Notes: a model not told the origin generated them from the sequence alone. A stretch of 9,145 nucleotides of DNA from Leptospiraceae bacterium (GCA_024233865.1 JACKPA010000032.1:1-9145); one strand, 5' to 3'. Shown: positions 1 to 6,058, counted from the first letter of the stretch. Numbers and translations are program-made.

Positions 1-1
1 A

Positions 2-880
2 GGCAGAAAGGTAGATATTACAAAACTTCTTAATGGAATCGAAAGCCAAGAAAAGCGAGAAAGAGAAAATATTACATTTATACAAAACCAAACCAATATT
101 AACGAACAACGAAATATTCAACAAAATACCCAAATCAATATTTACGTCAACTTCTTTGGAGATTTTCACAACATCAAAAACGATACAAGCATGTCCGAAG
201 AGGAGAGGGAACAAAAGTTGTATGATAAAGTGGATGAGATGGATGAGGAAATTAAAGATATAAACCATTACGAAAAAATTATCAAGAAACATCATCGTTT
301 ATCTTTTTTTGAGCATTTAAACAGAAAATCAAAAACTTATCTTATATCCGCTGAATTTCTTTTAGATGAACTCCAGAAAATAGAAGGTATAGATTATTCT
401 CCAGTAATTCTTCAATATAATAGAACGATTGAAAATGAATTAAAACTAGAATTATTCAATTCTTTTTATAGCTACTTTAATAATCAATCTCTTAAACTTG
501 AACCACTTCTACAACAAGATAAATACGCAAATTCAGAAAATAAAGTGTTTGTAAACTTCTTACGTAGTAAAATTGGGGGCATAGTAAGCTTAGGATTTAT
601 GGCGACTGTATTGAATAATGCAACTAAATTGAAAGATAGTGAACTCCTTATGGTTTTTTATAGTTTCTTAGAGAAAAAAATTGCTTTGGATTTCTTTTAT
701 TCTGATGTATTAGATAAATTGAAAATAGGTCTAAAGTATAGGAACGATGCAGCTCATCCTGGAGTAGTATACAAACTAACAGATGCTGAAAAATGCCAAA
801 GTCTAACATTGGATATTTTGGATAAATTGTTGAAAAGCTACAAACGAAATATGAAAAATAATGTTGACAATGATCTTTAA
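2..880 (+). CDS. HEPN-motif protein, 5' end outside window
   Basis: The frame is open from the first complete codon to the TAA at 878-880, giving 292 visible residues, so the true start probably lies upstream. An ATG at 191 could start a 229-residue product, but it has no Shine-Dalgarno and the sequence before it reads as normal protein (hydrophilic, Asn/Gln-rich, then an INIYVNFFGDF patch). Residues after 191 form a charged, probably coiled helix and then a mostly helical domain. Near the C-terminus, RNDAAH (bases 740-757) fits the R-x4-6-H motif with a polar residue after Arg, the catalytic signature of HEPN ribonucleases and their DUF4145-like relatives. The helical context, with Leu-rich helices on both sides, agrees. 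The product would be a cytoplasmic RNase or an RNA-binding HEPN protein; this is inferred. It is followed 20 bp later by a WYL regulator in the same direction, probably as one operon. The N-terminal domain, which would name the system, is not visible. Confidence 0.7.
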   Translation, partial: GRKVDITKLLNGIESQEKRERENITFIQNQTNINEQRNIQQNTQINIYVNFFGDFHNIKNDTSMSEEEREQKLYDKVDEMDEEIKDINHYEKIIKKHHRLSFFEHLNRKSKTYLISAEFLLDELQKIEGIDYSPVILQYNRTIENELKLELFNSFYSYFNNQSLKLEPLLQQDKYANSENKVFVNFLRSKIGGIVSLGFMATVLNNATKLKDSELLMVFYSFLEKKIALDFFYSDVLDKLKIGLKYRNDAAHPGVVYKLTDAEKCQSLTLDILDKLLKSYKRNMKNNVDNDL

Positions 881-900
881 AAATCTCATATTTTCAAATT

Positions 901-1911
901 ATGCCACACAATAAAAATATAGAAACTTTTGAAGAATATCTTCAAATCTATGGTCTCATAGAAAGCAAAGGACAGTATTTTCAAAAATACATAAGAAAAA
1001 TCCATCCACAAAAGATTACACAGAAAAATATGGATGATATAATGATGGCTATCAATAATGGAAAAATAGATTCTTATGAAGGACGAATTAAAGATGCCAT
1101 TCCTTTTTTTAATAAAGTAAACGAAAATTTTATGGTCTACGGGAGAGAAAGACCAAAGGGTTGTATATTTATTAACAAAAATAGTACTAAAGAAGAATCA
1201 AAAAATCTCCAAAAAGACCCTGTTTATAAAACCTTTCTGATGTCTTATTTATCCATTCTCGCAGACAAAGGAAGCGTAAATATGAACATGCTCCGAGCTT
1301 GGGAAGAATTGGAATTTCCTCTTGCATTTCTTACTTTTATTGATACCGCCATCCAAGATAAAATCGTCATCCGATTTGAATATTTTAGTGACAGGAAGCA
1401 AGCGACAAGCCAAGTAGAAAGATTTGTTCCTGTAAAATTAAATTTTCAAGATAAATATTGGTTTTTAATTGGTAGAAAATTGGATGATGATATTTGGATT
1501 CAATACCTCCTTTATGGTATAAAAAATGTTGTTCCTGTTTTAGATAAAGATGGTAATTTTGAAAAGTGTAAGCACTTGCCAAAATTTGATCTTAAAAAAT
1601 TTTATGAAAATACGTTTGGTTCGGCTATGCTAAATTATACCGACCCAGTTACCATTACTTTACAAATCCCTAAAGGCTACAGAAATGCCATATCCAAAAG
1701 ACACAACGATATTGGAAAATGGGTAGACGATGAAACTTGGGAAATTACAACTTGTGCTCCAAACGAAGTGATTGACTTTGTGTTCAAATGGGGAGGGCAT
1801 ATCAAGATACTTAGCCCCGATACTGTTATAAAACAATTTAAGGAAAGGTTGAAAGTGTTTAACGAACAATACAAAAAAAAACGTAACCCTAATAAGCAAA
1901 TTCTTCTTTGA
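901..1911 (+). CDS. WYL-domain transcriptional regulator
   Basis: A 336-residue protein. Residues about 145-212 match a WYL domain: an RFEYFS strand, an RFVPVKL strand leading into YWFLIGRK at the place of the Trp-Tyr-Leu core, and the YGIKNV strand. Residues about 248-325 match the WCX extension (VTITLQIP, a W..E..T strand, then FVFKWGGHIKILSP and a final helix). In characterised members, WYL-WCX proteins bind nucleic acid or nucleotide ligands and regulate transcription, often of CRISPR, phage-defence or DNA-damage genes. The N-terminal 140 residues are helical and charged; I see no textbook helix-turn-helix, though a divergent winged helix is possible. The gene starts 20 bp after the HEPN-motif gene, with no clear Shine-Dalgarno, which suggests cotranscription and possibly control of that gene. 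Its last 23 bp overlap the end of the convergent gene at 1889-2470. Confidence 0.8.
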   Translation: MPHNKNIETFEEYLQIYGLIESKGQYFQKYIRKIHPQKITQKNMDDIMMAINNGKIDSYEGRIKDAIPFFNKVNENFMVYGRERPKGCIFINKNSTKEESKNLQKDPVYKTFLMSYLSILADKGSVNMNMLRAWEELEFPLAFLTFIDTAIQDKIVIRFEYFSDRKQATSQVERFVPVKLNFQDKYWFLIGRKLDDDIWIQYLLYGIKNVVPVLDKDGNFEKCKHLPKFDLKKFYENTFGSAMLNYTDPVTITLQIPKGYRNAISKRHNDIGKWVDDETWEITTCAPNEVIDFVFKWGGHIKILSPDTVIKQFKERLKVFNEQYKKKRNPNKQILL

Positions 1912-2470
1912 TATCCCATTCCGCATTGAACAACGGCTGCAAATAGCCTATTGAGCACTCCTTTAGAGAATAGAACAATATATCTCTCTTACTCGCTGTT
2001 TGAAAAGAAAGACCTAAGTTTGCTTCCCAAAACTCTAACGGTAAAAACCCATCTTCTAAAAATTCCGGGAAGTAATAATCTAAAAGGTAAAAAAACCACT
2101 TTCGAGAACGATTCTGAGTGATAAAGCTTACATCTTGGAGCAATTTGTCTTTGAGTGATGCTTTACCATCTACTCCACCTCTATCCACATACAAGGGGAT
2201 TTGATTTGATTTCAAAAAACCTCTTTCTTTCCATACTCTTTTTGATGATTCAATAGAAATAATGTATTTTTCAAATTCAGTTCTACTAAATAATGTCTTT
2301 ACATCTTGGTAGGAAAGTTTGGTTGTAGAAAGTTTTTCCAATAATAAATCAGCTCGTAACCACCACCAAGAGTATACTCCTGGTGTATCCGGAACTTCGT
2401 CTTTTATTTCTTGGATTTTTATGATCTCTCCTTTTGTAAGAGACGTTATGAAAATTGTTCTTTCGTCCAT
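1889..2470 (-). CDS. Divergent GIY-YIG-like protein
   Basis: A 193-residue protein with a good start: AAAAGGA lies 6 bases before the ATG. Three spaced motifs suggest a divergent GIY-YIG endonuclease fold. PGVYSW (residues 30-35) stands for the GIY strand and IPLYVDRGG (91-99) for the YIG strand. LKEC...LQPLFN (169-182) resembles the usual E...I..hkP.lN ending that carries the metal-binding Glu (here E171). The usual Gly-Lys-Ser after YIG is replaced by Asp-Arg-Gly, and about 57 residues separate GVY and LYV, far more than in UvrC-type domains. Activity is therefore uncertain, and the protein may be a binding or inactive homologue. It is the last gene of a minus-strand run, 21 bp after the 128-residue hypothetical, so the two are probably cotranscribed. 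Its 3' end overlaps the WYL gene by 23 bp, and I see no terminator. The function is unknown. Confidence 0.65.
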   Translation of the reverse strand: MDERTIFITSLTKGEIIKIQEIKDEVPDTPGVYSWWWLRADLLLEKLSTTKLSYQDVKTLFSRTEFEKYIISIESSKRVWKERGFLKSNQIPLYVDRGGVDGKASLKDKLLQDVSFITQNRSRKWFFYLLDYYFPEFLEDGFLPLEFWEANLGLSFQTASKRDILFYSLKECSIGYLQPLFNAEWDIKEEFAY

Positions 2471-2491
2471 TGTAGTTCCTTTTGAAAGTGC

Positions 2492-2878
2492 TTAGCTCTT
2501 AATGAAATTATTTTTCATTTCTTGTACTTCATCATCCATCATTTCATCTCCTTTGTACCAAAAGTTTAACAAGACTTCTTGGTTGTTTTTTACAAATTCA
2601 AAAATTGCAGAAAGCGTCTTTGTATCAACCTCTAGATCACCTGTAAGAACTTTTGGGTCATCGGATATACTGATTGAAATAGACGATTGTTTACTTCCTG
2701 GTTTTTCAAAATATTTTATTCTTGGTCCATGAGAACCCTGTTTCGTACTGATGTAAATGACACCTTTAACACCCGTTTTGCTTTCGGGTAAATTTGCCAT
2801 TTCAAAGTAGGTTTCTTTTTCAGAAAATAGTTTTTTCTGAACTTCTTTCGCTGTTAAAAAATGTTTATTTTCATCCAA
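2492..2878 (-). CDS. Hypothetical 128-residue protein, TTG start
   Basis: I cannot name the function. The start is TTG at 2878: an in-frame TGA lies five codons upstream, AAAAGGA lies 9 bases before the TTG, and no good ATG is available. The N-terminal part (residues 8-32) is helical and charged. The middle is a strand-rich module containing a Gly-Val-Ile-Tyr-Ile strand and a QGSHGPRIKYF motif, where His-Gly-Pro-Arg looks like a conserved loop, followed by a Ser/Ile strand. The C-terminal helix contains EFxxxNxxVLLxxW, a tail also seen in small DUF4160-type proteins. The 42-codon remnant just upstream has the same tail pattern. The gene is followed after 21 bp by the GIY-YIG-like gene. A role in a toxin-antitoxin pair would be a guess and is not claimed. 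Confidence 0.7.
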   Translation of the reverse strand: MDENKHFLTAKEVQKKLFSEKETYFEMANLPESKTGVKGVIYISTKQGSHGPRIKYFEKPGSKQSSISISISDDPKVLTGDLEVDTKTLSAIFEFVKNNQEVLLNFWYKGDEMMDDEVQEMKNNFIKS

Positions 2879-2999
2879 CTTTTTGTATCCTTTTCACTAA
2901 CTCAGGTGTGCTTATTTTGTGATTCCAGTAGTCCAACAAAACGTCTTTATTCAAGATAATAAATTCTTGAAGTTCAAATTCTGTTTTATAAACTAATAT
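2871..2999 (-). pseudogene. C-terminal remnant of a relative of the 128-residue protein
   Basis: On the minus strand an open frame of 42 codons runs from just after a TGA (codon at 3002-3000) to a TGA at 2873-2871. It has no convincing start codon or ribosome binding site. It begins inside the last codons of the GYF gene and ends 8 bp into the next gene. The translation contains LQEFIILNKDVLLDYWNHKI, which aligns without gaps to FEFVKNNQEVLLNFWYKG in the C-terminus of the 128-residue protein (E, F, N, V, L, L, W in common, plus conservative changes). The likeliest reading is the surviving tail of a neighbouring paralogue or DUF4160-like gene whose 5' part was lost when the GYF gene was joined on. 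It could also be a chance frame, but the shared motif makes that less likely. Confidence 0.5.
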
Positions 3000-4383
3000 T
3001 CAAGAGTAATTTCATTAAACAAGCTTGGATACCAGATTGAACTTTTTCTATTGAGGATACTATAGACAACCCACTACCCAATTTTTTCACCGTTTTAACT
3101 TCAATTAGTTCAGTTTGGAGCCACAATTTTCCATTTTTTTGACTGATTACTGTATACAATATAAAATCAGTTTCTATAAAATTTCCTATTTTTCGAATCA
3201 TTTCTTCACTTTTTAAATCATCAGTAGAAGATTCGAATTCACTTAGTGCTTCATCGACTATATCTTTTTTTAAAACTTCATAGAAAGAATAGATTTGAAT
3301 TTTCTCATTTAAGTAATTCCAAATTAGATTTGTTTCTTGTTTTGTTACCCCATCCAATCCAACAACTGGTAAGATTGCTAGTTTACCCACTAAAATAGAA
3401 CTCTTATCTTCTTTGATTTTATCACGCTCATCTTCTTGTTCGACATATTCATCGTCAACCTCATTTATTTCCTCTTCTATTGACATATCCGTATCATCTT
3501 CATCTATGTCTTCATCATCCGTATCTTCATCTATGTCTTCATCATCCGTATCTTCATCTATGTCTTCATCATCCGTATCATCTTCTTCTATGTCTTCGTC
3601 ATCCATATCTTCATCATCTGTATCATCACTATCGTCTGAATCATCATCGGATGACATACTCCAAGCTAATTTTAAAAGCCCTTTGGCTGCTGATGCCGCA
3701 GTGGCTACAGCTTTTTCTGATTCCCATTTTTGAATAAGTTCTTCTACGCTAATCCAATTATTATCTTCACCTAAAATTAAATCTGTTGACAATAAATTTC
3801 CTTCACGAATGAATTGTTTGATTTGTTTGAGTGAGTATGGTCCAAAAGATTCTTCACCTCTAGTAACTGGAAACTTGATAGGAATATTGAAAATTTGGCA
3901 AAGTTTTTTTAAAGTTATCCATTCATCAATTCCCTCGAACCAACATAAATCATTAAGCACAAAGTTATGATTTTGGATGAGTTTTCTTAACTTTTTTAAT
4001 GAAAAAGGACCATATTGTATTTCTTCTTTTTGAATGATTACCCATTCCAATTTCTCATTATTCAGTACAGACTCTAGCGTTACCCATTCCTCCATTCCTT
4101 CTGTCCATACAAGGTCAGTTCCTAATAGTTGTCCTGATTTAAAATACGCTATCATATCTTGGTAAGCATAAGGACCATATTCGGAACCATCGCGAGATAT
4201 GTTAAAATTCTTACTCAAATTACTTGATTTTTTTAGTAATTTGTACAAAGGAGTTAAATTGGTTGAACTGTTTTCTGAAGCCATATCAGTCAGATATATA
4301 CTTCCTTCACTTATATATTTCAAAAGTTCTTTTTTTGAATACGGACCAAAAACTTGTCCGTCCTTATTAATTGTATATTTCAT
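2986..4383 (-). CDS. Four-GYF_2-domain protein with acidic repeat and CsgG/TolB-like C-terminus
   Basis: A 465-residue protein; AAGGA lies 8 bases before the ATG. It has four GYF_2 modules at about residues 1-50, 58-107, 113-165 and 170-217. Each has a G-P-[YF]-S-type core (FGPYS, YGPYA, YGPFS, FGPYS) followed by a helix and, in modules 2 and 3, a W.EG..EW motif. GYF_2 domains are thought to bind proline-rich peptides. A short Ala-rich segment follows (225-240), then an Asp/Glu-rich low-complexity stretch (about 245-327) built from tandem DNA repeats. The last domain (about 330-463) begins KLAILPVVGLDG and continues with IGNFIETDFILY and WLQTELIEVKT, the pattern of CsgG/TolB-N-like domains that occur in spirochaete proteins. 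No signal peptide or membrane segment is seen, which is odd for a CsgG-like domain and suggests a cytoplasmic adaptor. The Pro-rich tail of the upstream gene product (PPPPPK) is a possible ligand; this is inference. Confidence 0.8.
   Translation of the reverse strand: MKYTINKDGQVFGPYSKKELLKYISEGSIYLTDMASENSSTNLTPLYKLLKKSSNLSKNFNISRDGSEYGPYAYQDMIAYFKSGQLLGTDLVWTEGMEEWVTLESVLNNEKLEWVIIQKEEIQYGPFSLKKLRKLIQNHNFVLNDLCWFEGIDEWITLKKLCQIFNIPIKFPVTRGEESFGPYSLKQIKQFIREGNLLSTDLILGEDNNWISVEELIQKWESEKAVATAASAAKGLLKLAWSMSSDDDSDDSDDTDDEDMDDEDIEEDDTDDEDIDEDTDDEDIDEDTDDEDIDEDDTDMSIEEEINEVDDEYVEQEDERDKIKEDKSSILVGKLAILPVVGLDGVTKQETNLIWNYLNEKIQIYSFYEVLKKDIVDEALSEFESSTDDLKSEEMIRKIGNFIETDFILYTVISQKNGKLWLQTELIEVKTVKKLGSGLSIVSSIEKVQSGIQACLMKLLLNISL
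3480..3650 (-). repeat. 27-bp coding minisatellite (acidic repeat)
   Basis: Within the GYF gene, a 27-bp unit occurs in two identical tandem copies (3501-3527, 3528-3554) and a third that differs only at its end (3555-3581). Degenerate copies extend to both sides. The unit is a multiple of three and encodes a nine-residue Asp/Glu/Ile/Thr motif of the DTDDEDIDE type, so changes in copy number would keep the frame and only lengthen or shorten the acidic linker. Confidence 0.85.
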
Positions 4384-4400
4384 GATTAGAATCCTTATAA

Positions 4401-4449
4401 AAAAAATGATAAAAAAATTAAGGTCATTAGATTCGCCTAATGACCTTAA
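4401..4449 (-). terminator. Intrinsic terminator after the DUF2628-like gene
   Basis: A perfect 13-bp inverted repeat (4418-4430 with 4437-4449, TTAAGGTCATTAG arm, 6-base loop ATTCGC) lies just after the stop of the minus-strand gene at 4460-4804. On the minus strand it is followed at once by seven T, then ATCA and eight more T. This is a classic Rho-independent terminator. It lies between two genes of the same direction, so the GYF gene downstream needs its own promoter or depends on read-through. The plus-strand side lacks a T run, so it should act one way. Confidence 0.9.
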
Positions 4450-4459
4450 AAGGTAAGAA

Positions 4460-4804
4460 CTATATAACCGGATTTTGGTGCTTTGCTACCTTTTTATAGT
4501 ACATGTAATTACCTCGTAGAGGATAATAAAATATCCAAAAAAATGCTGCTATACCTGCAGTAAACCCTGTTGTAACAATACATACTATTGCAGATAGTAT
4601 CAATCCTTTGGATAAAGCCCAGATTATACCAAAGAAAAATGCTGCCCAATTCCATTTACCTTTATAAGCCTCATTAGATTGTTGAATTCTATTAAACTCT
4701 TCTTGGTAATAAGGCTTAAGATACAAAAAACTTTGGTTTTGTTGTTGGTAAGCTTGTTGAGCCGGTTGATTTGGCTTTGGTGGTGGCGGTGGTACATTTG
4801 TCAT
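4460..4804 (-). CDS. Pro-rich DUF2628-like membrane protein
   Basis: A 114-residue protein; AAGGAGA lies 6 bases before the ATG. The N-terminus is Pro/Gln-rich (NVPPPPPKPNQP, then a QQAYQQQNQ stretch), probably disordered and cytoplasmic. Residues 47-62, YKGKWNWAAFFFGIIW, match the signature of DUF2628-type small membrane proteins, in which a Trp/Phe-rich helix precedes further hydrophobic segments. Hydrophobic stretches cover about 53-65 and 67-95 and end in a short Tyr/Lys-rich tail. The function of the family is unknown. The gene is 37 bp downstream of the SmpA-like gene, probably in one operon, and is closed by the hairpin terminator at 4401-4449. The PPPPP tract is the kind of ligand that GYF domains bind, and a four-GYF protein is encoded next; that link is only suggestive. 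Confidence 0.75.
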   Translation of the reverse strand: MTNVPPPPPKPNQPAQQAYQQQNQSFLYLKPYYQEEFNRIQQSNEAYKGKWNWAAFFFGIIWALSKGLILSAIVCIVTTGFTAGIAAFFWIFYYPLRGNYMYYKKVAKHQNPVI

Positions 4805-4841
4805 ATTATTTCTCCTTATTTAAATTTAATGCATAAAAAGG

Positions 4842-5147
4842 TTATTGAACCCAGTTTTTGCTGACAACCTTCCCGTTTTGGAAGTAAACTAATATCCCTT
4901 TTCTTTTCAATCCTAGCTTTGTTCCTGCACTCCTATAAACCCATAATTCCGTCTTTCCTAATCCTTCCGTAACGTCTTCCGTCTTTTCATCAGGCTTTTT
5001 ACCGATAGTTTTAATTACTTCCTCATGAGACATACCGATTTTGATTTTCTCATAATTCTTTTTAGTTACCTTGAAAAACTGAGCAGAAGCTCCAGTAACA
5101 CTAATCAAAAATACGATAGGCATGATTAAGGTTGTTAATCTCTTCAT
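4842..5147 (-). CDS. Secreted SmpA/BamE-like small protein
   Basis: A 101-residue protein. I place the start at the ATG at 5147, with GGAGA 5 bases upstream; the frame stays open further upstream to 5192, but those residues lack a ribosome binding site and would spoil the signal peptide. The N-terminus is a Sec signal peptide: MKRLTT, a hydrophobic core IMPIVFLISV and an ASA cleavage site after residue 22 (next residue Gln, no lipobox Cys). The mature part has NYEKIKIGMSHEEVIKTIG, the opening of SmpA/OmlA (BamE-like) domains, then ELWVYRS and GILVYFQNGKVVSKNW strands. The product is therefore a periplasmic or surface-exposed BamE-fold protein. It is not necessarily BamE itself, since many small paralogues share this fold. 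It is the first gene of the leftward operon with the DUF2628-like gene 37 bp downstream. Confidence 0.8.
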   Translation of the reverse strand: MKRLTTLIMPIVFLISVTGASAQFFKVTKKNYEKIKIGMSHEEVIKTIGKKPDEKTEDVTEGLGKTELWVYRSAGTKLGLKRKGILVYFQNGKVVSKNWVQ

Positions 5148-5151
5148 TGTT

Positions 5152-5200
5152 ATCTCCATTTCTTGAAATATATCCAATCCTACACTATTCAAGAATGGAT
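5152..5200 (-). promoter_or_regulatory. Imperfect inverted repeat over the SmpA-like gene's ribosome binding site
   Basis: The arms at 5152-5170 and 5186-5200 are imperfect inverted copies, with a core of TCTTGAA (5161-5167) against TTCAAGA (5188-5194). If transcribed on the minus strand, all 15 bases of the distal arm could pair with the proximal arm with four single-base bulges, covering the GGAG ribosome binding site. It could be a leader hairpin or a protein operator; the sequence does not decide. A TATATT lies inside the loop region and could be a -10 element instead, in which case most of the hairpin would not be transcribed. Confidence 0.3.
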
Positions 5201-5278
5201 TACAAGGTTACCAGTATACCTAACAAATTCTACTATAGCTTTAAATGTGGTACGATTTTTGCTAAAAGCAGTTGGTAG

Positions 5279-5303
5279 AATTTTATTTCCCATGGTGAAT
5301 TTG
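5279..5303 (+). repeat. 25-bp direct repeat, copy 1
   Basis: An exact 25-base match to 6059-6083 (contains TTTATTTCCCATGGTGAATT). One mismatch follows and then TTTG is again shared, so 29 of 30 bases agree. The copies are exactly 780 bp apart. This copy lies at the beginning of the open frame of the gene at 5306-5737 and includes the GGTGA that may serve as its ribosome binding site. Confidence 0.9.
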
Positions 5304-5305
5304 CT

Positions 5306-5737
5306 TTGGATAATAAGGAATACGCAGGCAATTGGTTTTCTAAAATTCATCCTTTGGAAACCGGTTTCTATGTACACCAAATCAACTTGGCAAAAGATAA
5401 ATTTTACTTTAGCCGATTGAGTTATAACAAATACAAAAAATGGGAAGAAACAAGATTTACCGGTTTTGTAGAAAGTGCTTCCAACGGATACACATTAAAA
5501 AGCAAAATGTGTGCTGTTTATGGAAGCACTAAACTTGGGGATAAATGGGCTCTTATTCGAGTTTTTGATTGTGAATACATACAATTTTCCCTGGTCAAGT
5601 TGGGAAGCAATACAATAGAACTTTTACCCGATTCAAACTTGGAAGGAGACGAGCATCTCCAAAAGTGGATACCTCTACAAAAAGACATTTACCAATCAAT
5701 TGTTATCCGAACAAATGGTTTTAAATTTTTTATATAG
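5306..5737 (+). CDS. Hypothetical 143-residue protein, TTG start or 5'-truncated
   Basis: I do not recognise this protein. The frame opens after a TAG at 5276-5278 and holds no ATG near its beginning. TTG at 5306 with GGTGA 7 bases upstream is the best start. The translation looks like a real protein: Trp/Tyr/Phe-rich alternating strands (YAGNWFSKI, KFYFSRLSYN, WALIRVFDCEYIQFSLV, TIELLPDS), suggesting an all-beta soluble domain. No signal peptide, membrane segment or catalytic motif is seen. The ATG at 5293, inside the direct repeat, is in another frame, so the gene may have lost its original 5' end and signal sequence in a rearrangement at the repeat. Its neighbours are the divergent SmpA-like gene and the convergent M48 fragment 47 bp downstream; no terminator is visible between the latter two. 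Confidence 0.55.
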   Translation: MDNKEYAGNWFSKIHPLETGFYVHQINLAKDKFYFSRLSYNKYKKWEETRFTGFVESASNGYTLKSKMCAVYGSTKLGDKWALIRVFDCEYIQFSLVKLGSNTIELLPDSNLEGDEHLQKWIPLQKDIYQSIVIRTNGFKFFI

Positions 5738-5784
5738 GAAAGTGCGTTTCTCCGATATAAAGCGAATGGTATGTTTGAATGTAT

Positions 5785-5988
5785 CTACAGACTGCAATTT
5801 GGAATTTTACCATTTGCTTGGGCTTGTTTGTATTTTTTCAAAGACTCATCCATGTGATCTTTTAAATTTTGTATCCTTGTTTCGCCAGAAGGGTGGGTAG
5901 ATAGAATTTCAGGAGTGCCAGAACCTCCGGCTGCTTCCATGTTTTGCCAAAGTTTTATACTTTTTCTTGTTATTTTATCTAAGTTCAT
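5785..5988 (-). pseudogene. M48 metallopeptidase C-terminal fragment
   Basis: A 67-residue frame. LWQNMEAAGGSGTPEILSTH (residues 13-32) and the following Pro and TRIQNL match the C-terminal end of M48-family (Ste24/HtpX/LoiP-like) zinc peptidases, where a conserved S-T-H-P-x-x-x-x-R-I motif lies some tens of residues before the end. The catalytic HExxH helix, the third zinc ligand and any signal peptide are missing. An in-frame TAA lies four codons before the ATG, and the three frames upstream show no continuation of the peptidase. An AAGGTGG 5 bases before the ATG would allow translation of the fragment, perhaps by chance. It is most likely a relic of a gene truncated in the rearrangement bounded by the 25-bp repeats, and it cannot be an active protease. 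Confidence 0.75.
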
Positions 5989-6058
5989 ACAACCACCTTT
6001 TTAAGCTTATTCTAAATAACACGGATTAGTTTATCAAAATATCAGCGTCTATCTGTTT

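Noticed and set aside
191..193. ATG at 191 as the true start of the HEPN-motif gene.
   Set aside because: No ribosome binding site precedes it and the frame is open and protein-like back to the window edge, so it is more likely an internal methionine.
33..263. An ATG-started frame at the left edge.
   Set aside because: It overlaps the HEPN-motif frame, which is open through the same bases and continues into a plausible domain; this frame ends without any recognisable feature.
3480..3650. Tandem repeats as a possible CRISPR array.
   Set aside because: The units are head-to-tail with no unique spacers, keep the coding frame and lie inside a gene.
3413..3733. A Ser-rich open frame on the plus strand opposite the acidic repeat.
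   Set aside because: It is the mirror of the Asp/Glu codon repeat of the GYF gene on the minus strand; its Ser-Ser-Ser composition comes from GAT/GAA repeats read backwards.
5148..5192. An upstream extension of the SmpA-like protein beginning MNSVGLDIFQ.
   Set aside because: The ATG at 5147 has a GGAGA at the right distance and starts a textbook signal peptide; the extension would place charged residues before it and has no ribosome binding site.
5163..5420. A plus-strand frame that uses the ATG in the direct repeat.
   Set aside because: It overlaps the start of the better 143-residue frame, ends early and its translation has no protein-like pattern.
5738..5784. A terminator between the 143-residue gene and the M48 fragment.
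   Set aside because: Only a 4-bp stem (GAAA/TTTC) can be found and there is no T run on either strand.
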